A DNA stretch of 64,000 bases from Syngnathus acus. Lineage: Eukaryota; Chordata; Actinopteri; Syngnathiformes; Syngnathidae. Made by a program: the position numbers and the translations under genes. Shown one piece after another: positions 11,461 to 37,005 of this stretch. The stretch lies in the NCBI RefSeq assembly GCF_901709675.1, contig NC_051088.1, positions 11,423,193 to 11,487,192 on the forward strand, written 5' to 3'. Within the stretch, counting starts at the first letter, position 1. The number at the start of each line of letters is the position of its first letter. The notes beneath the pieces were generated by a model. The model did not search any database. It saw only the letters and a program-made list of their open reading frames with translations, and was not told where the DNA came from.

Positions 11461-14440
11461 GATCTTTTCAAAGTTTACTTTGATGCCCTCTGTCTTGCTC
11501 GGCTCACCTTTCCGCCCCCAACAAATTGTTCAATCATTTTAGTCAGCCGTTGGGGAGAAGATGAGGCGCGTGCACGACACTCCCCCCCCCCTCCTTCCCT
11601 TCCTCCTCCTCCTCCTTTCCTAACCTAACCTAACCTCACGCGCACGCGCGTCCTCCCTCTGAAGAAGACTGTCACGTGGTTGCAACGAACAGCTGAGATG
11701 AAAGTAAAACAGATAACTGCAAGAACTTTGGATCGTGCAATTTATTATGATTTGTTTCATAAACTTGCAATTGAGTCACAGTGCTCGTTGCCATGTCGAC
11801 GTCACAATATTCATCAGCTGCGAACGAGCAACTAATCACGTTTGATTTGTATCTGCTCAAGTACACACACACACCCATCGCTGCTCCATACAGTCAAATT
11901 TGGCGTATTTGCAGAAATCATAAACGACATGTTTAAATGCATTGTCACAAAGTGTGCATTGATAACTTTTCTTCAACTTTTCATTCAAGTTGGTGTAAAC
12001 TACCTTTTAAAGCGCTGCTGCTTGATCCTCTTCCTCTTCTTTTTTTCTTCTTCTTCTTCTTCTTAAGGCACCATGTGGTGGTGGGGGAAGGGCAACCTCC
12101 AACTTTTTCACAGTTACATGAGGAGGAGTTTTTGCAGAAGCAGGTTGAGTGAGTGAGTCAGCTTCCTCCTAGTTCACATCGAGCTTCAATAATGACAAAT
12201 CAGTTAACCTGGTGATAATGGGGAATATAACATGTGGAAGGTTTGAATGAAGCGTTACAGCTTTGTCGTGGGAATAAAATCTGAAGCATTTTTTTTTTTT
12301 CATGAGATACTGTACACAGTAAAGAAGGAGCAATGTGAAAGAAGCAGCCCCTCCTCCACCCCTCAAAGCAGCCAGACAGCAGGCATTGATAGCGGTTTAA
12401 AAGCCACATACATACAATGGTACAATCAATGAGTATATTCAGCTAAACACAGCCAGGATGAAGAAAAAGACGAGCGTTTTGTGAAAGCTCGCCCAGCTGA
12501 GGAACAGTATAACAAAGAGCATGTGTGAGCCCAAAGTACATGAGTAGATGTTTTGTTGGCGACCATTTTCATTTCACTGGATGAACAGTAGATTTGTAGT
12601 TTACTCGACATGTCTTACCGAAATATATAAATATAATGTGCTGCAATACAAAAGCTATACATTGGCTCAGTGAGCACCAGGCACACAAAGGAAAAGCACT
12701 TTGCTTTAATAATGTACAGTAATATTCACCAAATGGGTCAAGCAAGAATAATAATAATACAAACCAATCTTAACGTGACTCAAGGAAGAAACATCAATGG
12801 CTTTTGGTGTACAGTATTGAACTTTATCCACTATTTGAAAACATATGCAATAAAAAAAAACAAATTTCAATGTGCTGCCAGGTGGAACATTTGACCATAA
12901 GTTGTCCGCTTGTCATGTATATGTTATATATGTTTATTTGATGTTGTTATAAAAAATATCTCACAGATTCTGTTACACAATAACAACTCTGTCTATTAGT
13001 TCCTGGCTTTTCTCACATGTTTGACATATGTTTATGCAAAACAAATGTTGTTTTAATGACCTTTATATAGCTAGCATTCAGTTGTACAAATTGATACAGA
13101 CTCATTGTTTACGTTTATTTGAGTGGTTGTTTTTATCTTTGACTTTCTAACAAGTGCATAAAAAGATTACTTCCAGTTAAATACAGCAACAACAAAGTTA
13201 GCATTCATGGTAATAAGAAATCAATGTATGCAAAGGGTCATGTGTTTTTTGTCCTGACTTGTCAGAAGCAGCTGACCTCTTTGTTCTCCAAGTTTCATGA
13301 CCCCAACCCCCCCTTCTTTCATAATGGCCACTCAAAAAGAGAGTGATCGTATGAGATCTCCATACACACCTTTGTAGACTCCATTGTATTCTACATAATA
13401 CTAGCTGTTGGGGTGCCAAACACTGGAAACATTTTCAAACCTGCCTTTTTGGACTCCTGAGAAGAATTGGTGGGCTTCCTCAAAGGCTTTCAAATACGTC
13501 CTTCAAAATCTGAAATTTCAAACTCCTTTGTATTTAGAACGCTCTCTTGAATTCAGAACGGACCTCTGGATCCTTTGAGAATTGCAGATGCAAAACAATG
13601 AATGAGATTTGAACCTGATAATATAGAAACACGTAAATATGCAGTTAGATGGTTTAAACTGGGTTTGACATTTATATCATCCTGCATAACAAATGGAAGA
13701 GAGAATGTCATCAATCAAACAATAAATCACAAACTGTCACACATCCAACCGGTAAGAATGAAAGTAGCAAAAAAAACTCCCTTTACTGAAATAATACAAA
13801 TCAAAAACTATGCAAAGAGACCTTTACTCCCTCATGACATCAATGCTGCACTTTCTGTGAGGAATTAATTATCTCCTTTGTTTTCTCTCTATTTGTTGCC
13901 TTCAGTGATGAGTGTTATGATGGTATTGATTTATTTCGCATCATGTAAATGCTTTTAGTACAGCCGCCTTCAGTCAATGAGAAGATAAATTAGTTGGATC
14001 AATTCTAATTATAATTCTTATCCAGCCATTGTCTACAGTGCTTGTCCTTATTTTGGCAGAGTCGTTCCCAGCTGACTTTTGCGAGAAGCGAGGTCACCGG
14101 TCAGTCACAGCACATAATTTGGTTTCAATTCTAATAATAATTCAAACAATTAAAAAAATTATATAAAATGTTTTATTCTGTTTATAATTGTACATGTTTT
14201 GTGAGATTTAGCTCCATGTCTAATTTATAAACTCATTCTGACTGTTAGAAAAAAAAAGTTAAATTGCTTTAAGTAAGAATATGATCTGCTGTATTTTAGT
14301 TCTCTACATTCCTCAAGAATAATTTTTGAAAGTAAGTTCAACAGTGTATAATGTTACTTTAAATCAGACTCCAGGATCATTTCTAGGCATTCAAAAGGTT
14401 TCACTGATAACTTTGATTGCCTTTTGTTGTCACATTAGAG

Positions 14441-14758
14441 CACAGGTGTCAAACTCAAGGCCCGGGGGCCAGATACGGCCCGCCACATCATTTTATGTGG
14501 CCCGCGAAGACAAATTGTGCATCAAATTCGCGTGTTATTACTAGAATTGCAAATTGTCTTCACTTTTAATAATATCTTTTTTCTAAATATTTGACCAGTT
14601 TGATTTGAAAACGAGTTATTTGTCAGTTTCTTTTGTAGCTTTTACTGTATATAATATGAGGTGCTCATAAATTTATTTGGGTTGACAGTCATAATGGCCC
14701 TCCGAAAGAAGCTATGACTACAATGCGGCCCGCGAAAAAAATGAGTTTGACACCCCTG
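14441..14758. mobile_element. non-autonomous hAT-like DNA transposon
   Basis: Terminal inverted repeats read CAGGTGTCAAACTCA on the left and TGAGTTTGACACCCCTG on the right. The element is flanked by the 8-bp direct duplication CATTAGAG (14433-14440 and 14759-14766). An 8-bp duplication and these termini are typical of hAT elements. GGCCCG-rich subterminal blocks lie inside both ends. No transposase is encoded. Confidence 0.85.
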
Positions 14759-15489
14759 CATTAGAGGATCATCTCCATAACAATGCCCCCCAAAATTCCG
14801 CCTGCTGTTTTGAACCTGTTGCTGTTCATTCATGATTGTCAGAACGCAAAGTTGTTCTTCCAGATCTCCATAAGATGGGTGGATGCTAAAATCTCAGTCA
14901 GATGCTTTTTGGGGGTTAAGAAACTTCAAAGAATCTCGGGTCACATGATGCAGCAGTATTGTTTTGTGACCACTTCCTAAGTAGTTCAACTCCAGCTCCC
15001 TCCCACTTGTTTCATCATAAAGCTGGGAGTGTGTCAAACGACCCAGGCGATGTCTTCACTTTTCCGTCATTGCCTCTGCAATTACACTGATGCAAAATTG
15101 AAAGTGATCCACCTATTACGCAAAGTAACGCAAGCAAAGTCTCCTTGAGAACAAAAGAGCGGTGTGAGTTATGGCTGCAAGGGCTGTGACTCACCACTTA
15201 ATGGAGGTTGAACGCCTCCCGCTCGGAGGATGCTGCTCTAAAACGCATCCTTCCAAAGATGTCACACCAGGCCCGTTAATCATGGGCGATGACATCATAA
15301 ATGTTTAAAGACGAGTCGAGGCTTTTCTTTTAGCTTACTATGTATGGGGCCTCGGTTCAAACATCTTACATCACATATAAATGAGATTATATTTATTATA
15401 CGATTATGTGACAGGAATAATGATGTGACCAAATTCTCAAACAGGTGAAACAAGCCTTGCACTGGATCCAAATTTTTGTACTAGATTTT

Positions 15490-15676
15490 ACCCTTGAACG
15501 CAGCTAGGGGTATTTAACTACTTACTTTACTCTATTTATACTATTTACTATTTTATATTATTTACGTATATTTCTTTATACCGGGAACCAGCACCTTTAA
15601 AGACTCTGCAATTTTCTTGTACATCCGGTTTGTCTATTGTTGTACAATGCCAATAAAAGGTTTCTATTCTATTCTA
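15490..15676 (+). mobile_element. 3' end of a LINE (L2/Rex-like)
   Basis: Ends in TTGTACAATGCCAATAAAAGG followed by TTCTATTCTATTCTA. This is the usual 3' tail of truncated fish non-LTR retrotransposons with a short repeated terminus. No coding part remains; the left edge is approximate. Confidence 0.6.
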
Positions 15677-16644
15677 TGTAGCCCAGTAACTCAGCTAAAT
15701 AAAATACCTCCTTGTGAGAGTTCCTGTTTTCTTGCAGCTGTCAGTCAGCAATCCAAACGAAATCCAACTCTGACTATGAATTTACAGAAAGTGATTGATG
15801 CATCACACTTCCCCTCAAGTTCACCAAACACATGAACGCGTCATGTTCTTAATAATGTTCAAACCCAAGGACTCATCGTGGGTTTTATTGAAGGCTTCTC
15901 TGTATGAACATTTGCCAATGAGCAAGAACCGACAAATCTCTTTATTGTCTTCAGGAAGTAACTTACACATAAACACATTAATGGAAGCAGACAAAAACAT
16001 AATGTTAATCACACAAGAACATGCCACAAGACAACCATGACTTGACAGTTCAGAGGCAACTTCATATTGATTTGGTGTCAGTCGCACAACACATATTTGC
16101 ACATTGACAATTATATTATAGAGTTCATTCCCACATGAATTTGTTATTTTCAAAGCTTGCAATTATTCCTAGACATAGCAACGATTGTGATATATCTCAT
16201 GTGTCCAGTAGGTGGGGTCAATATATGTACGAACATCTCACATGAACATAACAGAATGTTGAAGTGCTATTTTCTCAAGCGCAATACACATTTAAGAGAA
16301 AGATTTCTGTTGCCGCCCAGCAACAAAAAGTAAAGTGTGCTAGTGGATCCCGTAAAAGGTGTTTGTTAGTACAAACAAAGCTAATTTCATTTCAAGTCTT
16401 TGATTTGACCAAATGTTGACCTCCTCCACATTGTCACAAAGCAAACCATCCCAAAACTACCTGCACTCGCAGTTCATATTCACTTTCATTTTTTTCGCCC
16501 CCTCGTATTGACCTTTGAACTGCTAAACTGACAAAAACAAGCAATTATTAATATGATGGTTCCGTGAAATGTTGCCATGAGCCAGCGAGAAAGATAAACA
16601 CAGAAGGAAGTCTATACAGAAGTACTTGAGTGTAGATTCTGTTT

Positions 16645-28719
<12,075 letters not shown>

Positions 28720-30923
28720 ACTTACTGTAAGACCAAAAGATGCAGGGAAGCCAAGAGAAATTAGAACAGAAGTAACTGCAGCATTTGGTCACATGTAACG
28801 TGAATCAATCGCCTTACCCAAGCGGCTCTTCAGGTCTAAGTAAATGAGATCCTCCCTTGGAAGACAACAGGTAGAGTGACACCCTGTCAAAAGGGGTGGA
28901 CTCGTCACTTCAGCCCAACTGTGCTTACCTACGACCGTTGTAGACAAGATCATTATATGTGTGCTTGCAGATGGGTGGGACTCTTCTTAAATAATCAATC
29001 AGATTTTCTGCCTGGAAGGCCCAAAAGACGTGCAGCAGCAGCACATGATTAGTTCAAGCCCTCTTGAGCCTTCTTCGCGTTGTAAAAATAATAGTGAGTT
29101 TTATACTTAGTTAAATTGTATTTTTCAGATAATATGGGTAACGAGGTTTTGAGTGACAGACTCCATTACGGCTGCAAACATTGAACATACATGAAATATA
29201 ATGTATAGGAGCCACATAAAGACCACACACTTTCAAATCTGCTTTAATTTAACAAATGTGCAGAAGAGTATCTCAACATATTTTGATGCTCAAATGCACA
29301 AGACAACCATTCCTCATCTACAGACGCATTGAAGCAAACCAAAAACAACCACATGCTGTTGTTTTTTTCTTGCTGTTATTTATTTATTTATTTATTTATT
29401 AAAATTATTTGGGCCTGTGCTAAGGGCTCTCTAGCATAAAAAGTCCTATTCAAAGGTGGCTCAAAACTGCTAAACAGCAAACATACAAATGCTGTGATTT
29501 GTGAACCCAAACTGACACGCACTTTATTGTTTATTTATTTTTTATTTTTTTACAGTCATTTTTCCAGCCCCAGTGTAAAAACTGCCGCGGTCCTGTTGTT
29601 ATTTTTTTTTAACAAAATCAAGGTTGGCGGCTCTGCACTCAGCTGAGTGACATTCCAGTTGTCTTATTTTTTTATTTGATTAAGATTCCAGTTCCATTTA
29701 ATCAAAACCGACATGAGGCTTAAAATATCGACTGTGACATTATTCCATTTCAAAGCAAAGATGTTTGTGACCTGTCAAGAGTGAGTAAGGGCTCTTTTTG
29801 ATCAGAGCTCATCAAAAAAGACTGAGCTCTGTGATTAGATCATTGTCCCGTTAAAGATTGCACAATGCCTCTCAATTCTGCAAACCTTTCACCATCCAAG
29901 ATGACAGCTCATCAACCGATTTCTTCCTTTTATCAGTCTTTGATTTTTTTAGCTGTCGAAATGTGTCGCGATTACGGGGACAAAAGTTCCTTTAGCGTTT
30001 GTTTTGTTTCTCTCAGAAGCCAACACTGACATCACACTGTGGAAGACAAACATGTTTTTTTTCTTTTTAAATGGACCTAAAATGTGCTGTATTGATGGTA
30101 AGTGTTGGAATGCTTGAGCACAATGTACCAATTGTGGCGTGCACATTAAAGTGGGAGTTGGATTCCCCCAGTCTGGAGTGCGCTCTTTATATCAGACGTG
30201 GTGGCAATGACACATGCCAATTACAACAATGCTAAAAAAAAGTGTTTAATAACACGTATTTAATGCACTTTTTTTCATGGCAAATGGAGTAAATGTGTGT
30301 GTCAAATAAGATTTTTTTTCAATACATAAATAAATAATGGCTAAGAATGCTGCTGGGCTCATACAACGAAGCATCATGGAAAAGATTGGGCTCGACATTT
30401 GGGGTGCTACTGTGGATGGCATGCACATTTAGAATGGATTAATGGTGTTCTTTCTTTACAGATGTTCAGTAAATATTTGAGGTTAGGGCACGGTACTGTT
30501 TGCTGGAGATATAATGACAGTGGACTCATTTAATAACACCTCTGACATTTTTCATACACGTTTGTATCCAAATAGTGCCTGTCCACCCATTAAATGTGAC
30601 ATTCTCTGCCACTGCTTAGCCTCACTGGGTACATGGGTGTGCTGGAGCCTTTCCCAGCAGTTTACAACCCATGACCTTTGAACTGTGTGGACTAACCTGT
30701 CAGATACCATGCTGCCAAGTGTGAAATTAAGACAGCCTGAAACTGTTCTAAACTGTGGGAAAATGCAAAATATGCCTCATGCAACAACAAAAAATTCTTG
30801 TAAGGTTGTGTCCACTTCTCTGTTCGAGAGAGAGAAAGAAAATGTGGTCTACCGCGGCGCATGGGGGCGCTGTTAGCTTCATCCTGGCGCTCGTTTCCCC
30901 ACTGTTTCAACGAAGAACTGAAG
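28720..30923. other. bcas1-pfdn4 interval, possible bcas1 5' UTR exons
   Basis: Minus-strand donors GGGTAAGG (about 28818) and GTAGGTAAGC (about 28925) could belong to non-coding bcas1 leader exons. The rest is AT-rich, with a (TTTA)n run at about 29376-29400 and a SINE fragment at about 30600-30665. No cytochrome P450 exon is seen, although CYP24A1 lies at this place in human. Confidence 0.4.
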
Positions 30924-32960
30924 ATGGCTGCAACCATAAAATCAACACCCGTAAGTTGATTTTAAAAGACTATTTCTGGTCTCCAACATATGCTACCGCT
31001 TTTGTATAGATGTTGTGTGTTTTGTAAATTAAACTGTCGGTGCTGTAAGAGCGCGCTTCCGATGGTTTTTGATCGCGGTCACACCCTCATTTCAATCATA
31101 GCAGCATGTGCTAAGTAGCAGCTAGCTACCTCGCCAGTCATTCTGCGTGATTATTCTGCGATTTATTAGTAATTAGTTGGATAGCATATTCGTTTCTCAA
31201 ACGATCTCTCATTTTTTTAAATAAGCAAACAGACGAATGAACAAAATGACAATGCAATACGTTTGTTAAATCGTTCAGATTCACCTATTAATAGCGGTTG
31301 CAGAGTTCAATCTCGCTTCATTCTGTTCTCAGTTGGGTTGCGTGTCCTGTAGGTGTCTGTAATTTCTGGGTTTTGGTGAAAAGGTAGCGTAATACCATGC
31401 CCGTGTCGTTTGAATTCATGAACGAAAACATCTACAGGAACGAAAAACACAGCAGTAGAATAAAATCGTAGCAGTTCTACTAATTTATGAATTGAGGTGT
31501 TGCATTGTAGACTCCTAAAATACATACATTTTCTCAAGGGCATGCGTGATTATCAAAATGGAGTTTTGTGCATGTTGAGACCTCCAGAATATTTCCTAAT
31601 CACAGAATTACAATTTATTATGCAAGTTCAACAATGCGTGTATCTTGTGTTTGACTTCACCAACCTGCATTTCTCACTCCTAGGGGGTCGAAGATGTCAA
31701 TGTCACTTTTGAAGACCAGCAGAAGATCAACAAGTTTGCCAGGAGCACGAATCGAATGGCAGAGCTAAATAAAGAAATTGAGGCAAAGAAGGTGAGGTTT
31801 GCTAATATTGAGAGTTTGTCTGTGATTCCCACCACTGATGTGCTCTCTTGCCTTGCAGAAATCACTGCAGAACTTGGAGGACGCCAGCGACGACCTATTA
31901 ATGTTTGACGATGACTCACTTTTGATCCCTTATCAAATCGGTGACGTTTTCATTAGTCACACGCAGGAAGAATCGCAAGAGATGCTGGAGGCTGCCAAGG
32001 TAGGTTCACTTCACATCTCCTATCACCACGCTATGCTTATCAAGTTGATGCATTGTATGAAATGATTTCCATTGATTGAATGTAACTGTGATTTTTGATT
32101 GTGTTATGTTTTATGCTTTCTTTTTTTTACTCATACAAAACAACATCTTTATGTTGTTTTGCATGAGTAAAAAAAATGAATTATACCTGTGCAGGGTAAG
32201 AAACGTTTTACTCTAATCCAAACCGAACCATGTGAATTCTCCCAGCCAATCAGTGAAGGGAGTTTATGGTTAAAAACCACAAATCAATAAATTAGGATTA
32301 AACATGATGGAATAAACATACACAAATATAATGGTCGGTTCTTATTGACACTGTCAGAGAGGTACTCATTTAAAAACAAAGGTATAACTTTGGATATAGT
32401 TTGTAGCGCCTCTGGTTTTTCACTCTCTTTATTTAGGTGACCAAAATGCAAGAGGCAACTCTCATTATGATACAGTGAAGTTGTACGCCACTGAAGTTTT
32501 CCTTGGGTTCTACAGACTTGTCTTTCCTTATCTTATTATGTGCTGATTTTTTGTTTCAAGTCCAACATGGGTCACTTTCATCTATGGTCCTAGATCCGAA
32601 ACACATCTCTCTGAACTGAGAGGTCACATTTATCCGACTTTACGTAATTAAAAGGCAAAAGACGTCACCATTCTGCACCGTGGGACCGGGAATAACAACA
32701 GCCCTGGCAGACGATGAAGTGGAAAATAAGCAGTGAACTGGAAAACAAAAGCCACTGAATTTTTCTTTGGAACAGGCCTTTGAATCGTCCACTGTGTGTA
32801 ATTGTAAGTGGCTTGATTGTGTGAGCAGGAAGCATTGAAGCAGGAGGTCAAAGAGCTTGATCAGCGAGTGTCAACCATCCAGCAACTGTTGTCGGATCTG
32901 AAGGTGCAGCTCTACGCCAAGTTCGGTAACAACATCAACTTGGAGGCGGATGAAAGCTGA
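30924..32960 (+). CDS. pfdn4: prefoldin subunit 4
   Basis: Four coding exons, 30924-30950, 31684-31791, 31859-31999 and 32829-32960, all phase 0 with consensus GT-AG sites, give 135 residues (human 134). Start MAATIKSTP; then VEDVNVTFEDQQKINKFAR, IPYQIGDVFISHTQEE and KVQLYAKFGNNINLEADES, nearly identical to human PFDN4. The protein has the beta-type prefoldin plan: two helical coiled-coil arms (about 20-55 and 90-125) joined by a beta hairpin. Prefoldin is a cytosolic heterohexamer that delivers unfolded actin and tubulin to the CCT chaperonin. It reads divergently from bcas1. The 5' flank (30845-30923) is GC-rich with no TATA box, as usual for a housekeeping gene. Confidence 0.97.
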
Positions 32961-33099
32961 GGCGAGACATTGTCAACACACCTCGTAAGGACTTTGACAG
33001 AACTTTCGACACACAAACAGAAGGTCCAGATGGACCCGACTTGTGATGTTATCGTGAAGAACCTCAAGGACAACAATCAACAATGGGGGGGAAAAATGA

Positions 33100-33109
33100 A
33101 ATAAATAAA
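33100..33109 (+). terminator. pfdn4 poly(A) signal
   Basis: Overlapping AATAAATAAA about 140 nt after the pfdn4 stop codon, the expected distance for a short 3' UTR. Confidence 0.7.
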
Positions 33110-34518
33110 TGCCATTCAAGTATATATTATTCAGTCTCTCTTTTTTTAAGGTTAATTTGTGGCAAATATTTTAAATCCAATGGTTTCAGGGATCAAATCT
33201 TGGCTCCAGCCTTCAGGTATAGATTATGCATTTTCTTCCTGTGCTTGTGGGTGTTTACTACAAGTAGTCGGGCTTCCTCCCACTTTACATAAATATGCAT
33301 GTTATATTCATTTTAGATTCATAGATGACAGTGTTATCTATGTGTAAATATGTGCTTTCCGATTGACTGGTAACTTATCCAGGATTTAGCTCACCTCTCG
33401 CACAAAGCTGGCTTGGCTCCATGAGGACAAGTGCAGTAGAAAATAAATGGTAATGATGAGGGTCAGTCGTGGGTAGGTAAGAAAGACAAAAATGAATCAC
33501 AACTACAGTATTGTACAAGATAAGTGCAAATTGAGTAATAAAATAGTTGAAGTAGACATCGCTGGTTGATCTGCTTGTGAATCGCACTTGAGTGGTCCCC
33601 TGCTGGTGCACTCTCCTGCTCCACATCCAAATTCCTGATAAAGAACTACCTGTAATTAAGACCACACAGCACTTGTTAAAAGAAGAAGATGCATGGAAAC
33701 GACTGAACTTATTTCCCCTTGTGATCTTGTTTACTCTCTTCTCATGTTGATGAGCTGAGTTGAAGTGCACTGGGAAAACTGCTTGTTAGGCATTTTTCCA
33801 TGCAGTGGGACTATCCACTCGGAAACATTTAATGTTTGTTTTCATAGGATACTTGAGATGTAGTAGAAATGAAAATACTGATTAACTTCTATTAAATCAA
33901 GCACAATCCCCTTAGACACAGGTTATAATTGAGTTTTAAGACTAACCGAAATGATCAACTCAAGGTCATCGGAGGTTTTTCTCAATAAATCTATTGATAT
34001 TCCCAATGTTTTGCAAGTGATGCTACTTGCAGTGACCCTCCACAGCGGGTCGCTGTTTCCCCAGCACTGAAAAACAAATGACCACGGCCAGAGAGAAGTT
34101 ATGTCAGTCGGTCTCGCCGCACCAAAACACGTGATCAAAGAACCTTGAAGGAACTGGAATATGACAAAAGCGAAGCTAAAGTGGAAGTCTTTTTGTACGT
34201 GCTCTTCACCTACCTCTGTACTCCAATGTTGGCTCATCTACGTGATCTCCTCTGTGGCGCTACAGTGAAGAAACAATTGTGTTTGCCCTTTGCTCCTGCA
34301 CGATTGTCCAAATGTCAGAACAGTCAAACATTTCCACGGAGGATGCTGCAGTTTCTTTATTCCATGCTGCACCTTTGATTTGTAAAAGTCAGCAGCCATA
34401 GTATCACTTCTCGAAGTAATACGTGTCGATTTGACCCGACTGGGCATGAACCAATGTTTTTATTGTACAAAACAACCCCCAAAATGATTGTTTTATCAGT
34501 GCAAAACAACCCAACGTT

Positions 34519-34570
34519 GGGTCAATTTGACCCACCTTCCTGGGTCAGTTTGACCCACCTTCCTGGGTCA
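34519..34570. promoter_or_regulatory. two tandem ERE-type palindromes plus a half site
   Basis: GGGTCAATTTGACCC (34519-34533) and GGGTCAGTTTGACCC (34542-34556) each contain the exact GGTCAnnnTGACC oestrogen-response core. A third GGGTCA half site is at 34565-34570. The repeat period is about 23 bp, and the palindrome CCAACGTTGG at 34511-34520 adjoins it. It may be a repeat family rather than a regulatory site. Confidence 0.4.
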
Positions 34571-35210
34571 GTCCAATTTTTAAGACAGCAGTTTTAATTT
34601 TTATTTTATCTTGGCCAAGGCAGTGTTTTGAGCATATAAATGTTGATCAAATTATATAATAACTTCTATGAATCAGGATTTAAATTACACACGCTTTGAA
34701 TGAAAAGGTGACCATGGGCCAGACATTTTACAGTGAAGTCAGATTATAAACTGGATTTATTGACTACTTGTGATCTGGTGACAGACATTTTAGAAGAAAG
34801 GCCAGGTCACATAATGTGTACACTAAGTGACATTCCATGGACAAGTGAAATTGCTGTTTTCTTTATATACTACTGAAATATAATTTCCCATGAGCAGTCT
34901 TAATAAAAGCAAGACTACTTTTACGTAAATACAGTTGAGTGGGAACAGGGCAGAATTGATAGTTATTGTATATGCATTTTCCATTAGACCTCCATTAGCT
35001 GACGGTGTTGAAATTCTTTTAAAGCCTGCGACACTGTTTGGCTGAGAGCACTTTGGTTTTCAAAAATCAACTGTCCCAAATCTGATTTAATGTAGACGGA
35101 AATAAAGTGCAAAGTGTTTTTGTCAATCAAATCATTATTTCTGATGTAACATCCATAATGCACTCTTCATAAAAGCCTGACTGAGCAATGTTACAGAATG
35201 CAAAATGAGT

Positions 35211-35512
35211 TCAGCTATTTTCTATACAGAGGCTCTCATCCTCTTAAGGTCAAGGGTCAGCTGGGACCTAGCTAGGAGTACACCCTGGACTGGTCACATA
35301 TAAACCAGCAATCATTCACTCTCACATTCACACCTATAGACAATGTAGAGTCTTCACTGAACCTAACATGCACGTTTTGGGGATCTGAGAGGAAGTCAGA
35401 GTACCCGGAGAAAACCTACAGAAGCATCCGGACAACATGAAAACTCCACTCGGGAAGGAAATTCAAACCCATAACCTCAACTGAGAGGCGGCCATGTTAA
35501 GCACACACCTTC
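35211..35512 (-). mobile_element. degraded tRNA-derived SINE copy
   Basis: Shares the order of landmarks with the SINE at 56819-57184: GTCAAGGGTCAGCTGGGACC, TTCACACCTATAGACAATGTAGAG, CCCGGAGAAAACCTAC, ACATGAAAACTCCAC and AGAGGCGG. It is much diverged. No duplication at the ends could be read. Confidence 0.65.
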
Positions 35513-36303
35513 GATTGGGTTAACATGCAAAAGTCGTCATATGTCTTTTACCAGAATGTGTTGTTCCTCTTCACGCATCACCGCACGAGTGTTTTTGGAA
35601 GACAAACTGCTTCTTGTTTACTGTGTTTATACTTATCCAAATAATTAAGTTGTATAGAAACTTCAAATTGTGTTTTGAAATTAAATATAATATGCACCGT
35701 CTTGTAGGAAAAACAGCACCATACCGAGTCACCACTTTGCAAATCTCAAACATTTTACAGCCACATTGCAGATGCTTTTACAATGCTGACTGGAAAATTT
35801 GATTTAAAAGAGAAAACAACTCATAATTCGTCCTTGTTATCCCTCGGTTGTAGCGTACTATTAGGCTGTAAAAGTGAGTCCTTGTGTGAGAATGACGACG
35901 GCGCATGTTGTTGCAACATCAATTGAGGCTAATTGGCTGACAGCAGAGCTGAGTCGGCGTGGCGCTAATATGACTGATCTGCTTTTTAAAATCTTTTCTA
36001 GAACATAATCCTGCCGGGGTGAATGTAAAGTATTCATTCTTCTTTGGTAAATGCCGTCTGAGGAATATTGAGGAGCAACATGTGGACTTTTAGATTGGCT
36101 CGCTGGAGCCACCCAGAGGTCATCAGCTTTGCTGATGTGAACTGACCAAATGCTTGCGCATTATCATTAACATCAGCGTCACTAAGAAAAGTTATGAGAG
36201 TTAACTTTTGCATCAAAATTCAAAAGTTTTGTAATTCATCCCTTTTCTATTACAGCCAGTTCAAAGGGAAGGCTATTGGCTTGTGCATTTAGCTGGCTAA
36301 TAC

Positions 36304-36425
36304 TTTCAAACGTATTTGCAAGAACGTTCAAACGTATTTGCAAGAACGTTCAAACGTATTTGCGAGAACGTTTGAACATACCTGTAATCATGTTCAAACT
36401 TATATCATATTTGAATGTACTAACT
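36304..36425. repeat. tandem 24-bp units, TTCAAACGTATTTGCAAGAACG
   Basis: Three near-identical units in a row, followed by inverted, diverged units (GTTTGAACATACC, GTTCAAACTTAT). The units resemble those of the inverted-repeat element at 19514-19770. Confidence 0.7.
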
Positions 36426-36638
36426 GGAACATTGGAAACGCCACGCTTCTGTAATTTTGCATGTAGCTACATTTGAATTTTGTTGGACATGCCTTACATA
36501 TGGAGTACGTTTTGTCAATGGCGTTTTCATTTACAATTCCACAAAACCTGAAATGCTACCAAACACCAGCCTTTAAAGCTGATGAATGAATCGGGTCTGT
36601 CCCTTTAGGTACCAAGCATTTGTGACAGACTTACAGTA

Positions 36639-37005
36639 CCGTATTTTCCGGACTATAAGGCGCACCTAAAAACATAAAAATTTCTCAAAAGCCTTATAGT
36701 CCGGTGCGCCTTATATATGGACCAAATTCCTAAATTTAAACTAGCCCGAAGCATTGTGTCATGAAATCAATCATAAGTGGCCCGCTGAAGACTATGAATC
36801 ATGAATCAAAAAGACTATGGATCATTATTGTGTGATTATAAAGTAATTTGTTGCGTCTGAAGTTGAAATAAAACATTTGATTTGGATTAAAAATCTGACG
36901 TGATGCATTAATGGTGCGCCTTATAGTCCGGTGCGCCTTATATAAGGACAACGTTTTAAAATGGGCCATTCATTGAAGGTGCGCCTTATAGTCCGGAAAA
37001 TACGG
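36639..37005. mobile_element. MITE with TA duplication
   Basis: Inverted ends CCGTATTTTCCGGACTATAA / TTATAGTCCGGAAAATACGG, flanked by TA (36637-36638 and 37006-37007). Internal copies of GGTGCGCCTTATAGTCCGG add shorter palindromes. No transposase. A TA duplication suggests mobilisation by a Tc1/mariner-like enzyme. Confidence 0.85.

Larger units (their letters stand above)
11461..16644. other. intergenic region between znf217 and bcas1
   Basis: No gene recognised. It contains pyrimidine-rich CTT/CCT tracts (about 11580-11640 and 12019-12064), a hAT-like element (14441-14758) and a LINE 3' tail (about 15490-15676). The right side probably includes the bcas1 3' UTR, with reverse-strand AATAAA signals at 15884-15889 and 15941-15946. 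Confidence 0.5.

Noticed and set aside
11618-11640. CCTAACCTAACCTAACC, similar to a telomere repeat.
   Set aside because: The unit is CCTAA (5 bp), not CCCTAA, and only about three copies are present.
13602-13868. An 88-codon open frame whose end (LLPHDINAALSVRN) faintly recalls a histone-fold TAF6-type helix.
   Set aside because: The match is only about 12 residues, there is no upstream start context or splice signal, and the rest is low-complexity AT-rich sequence.
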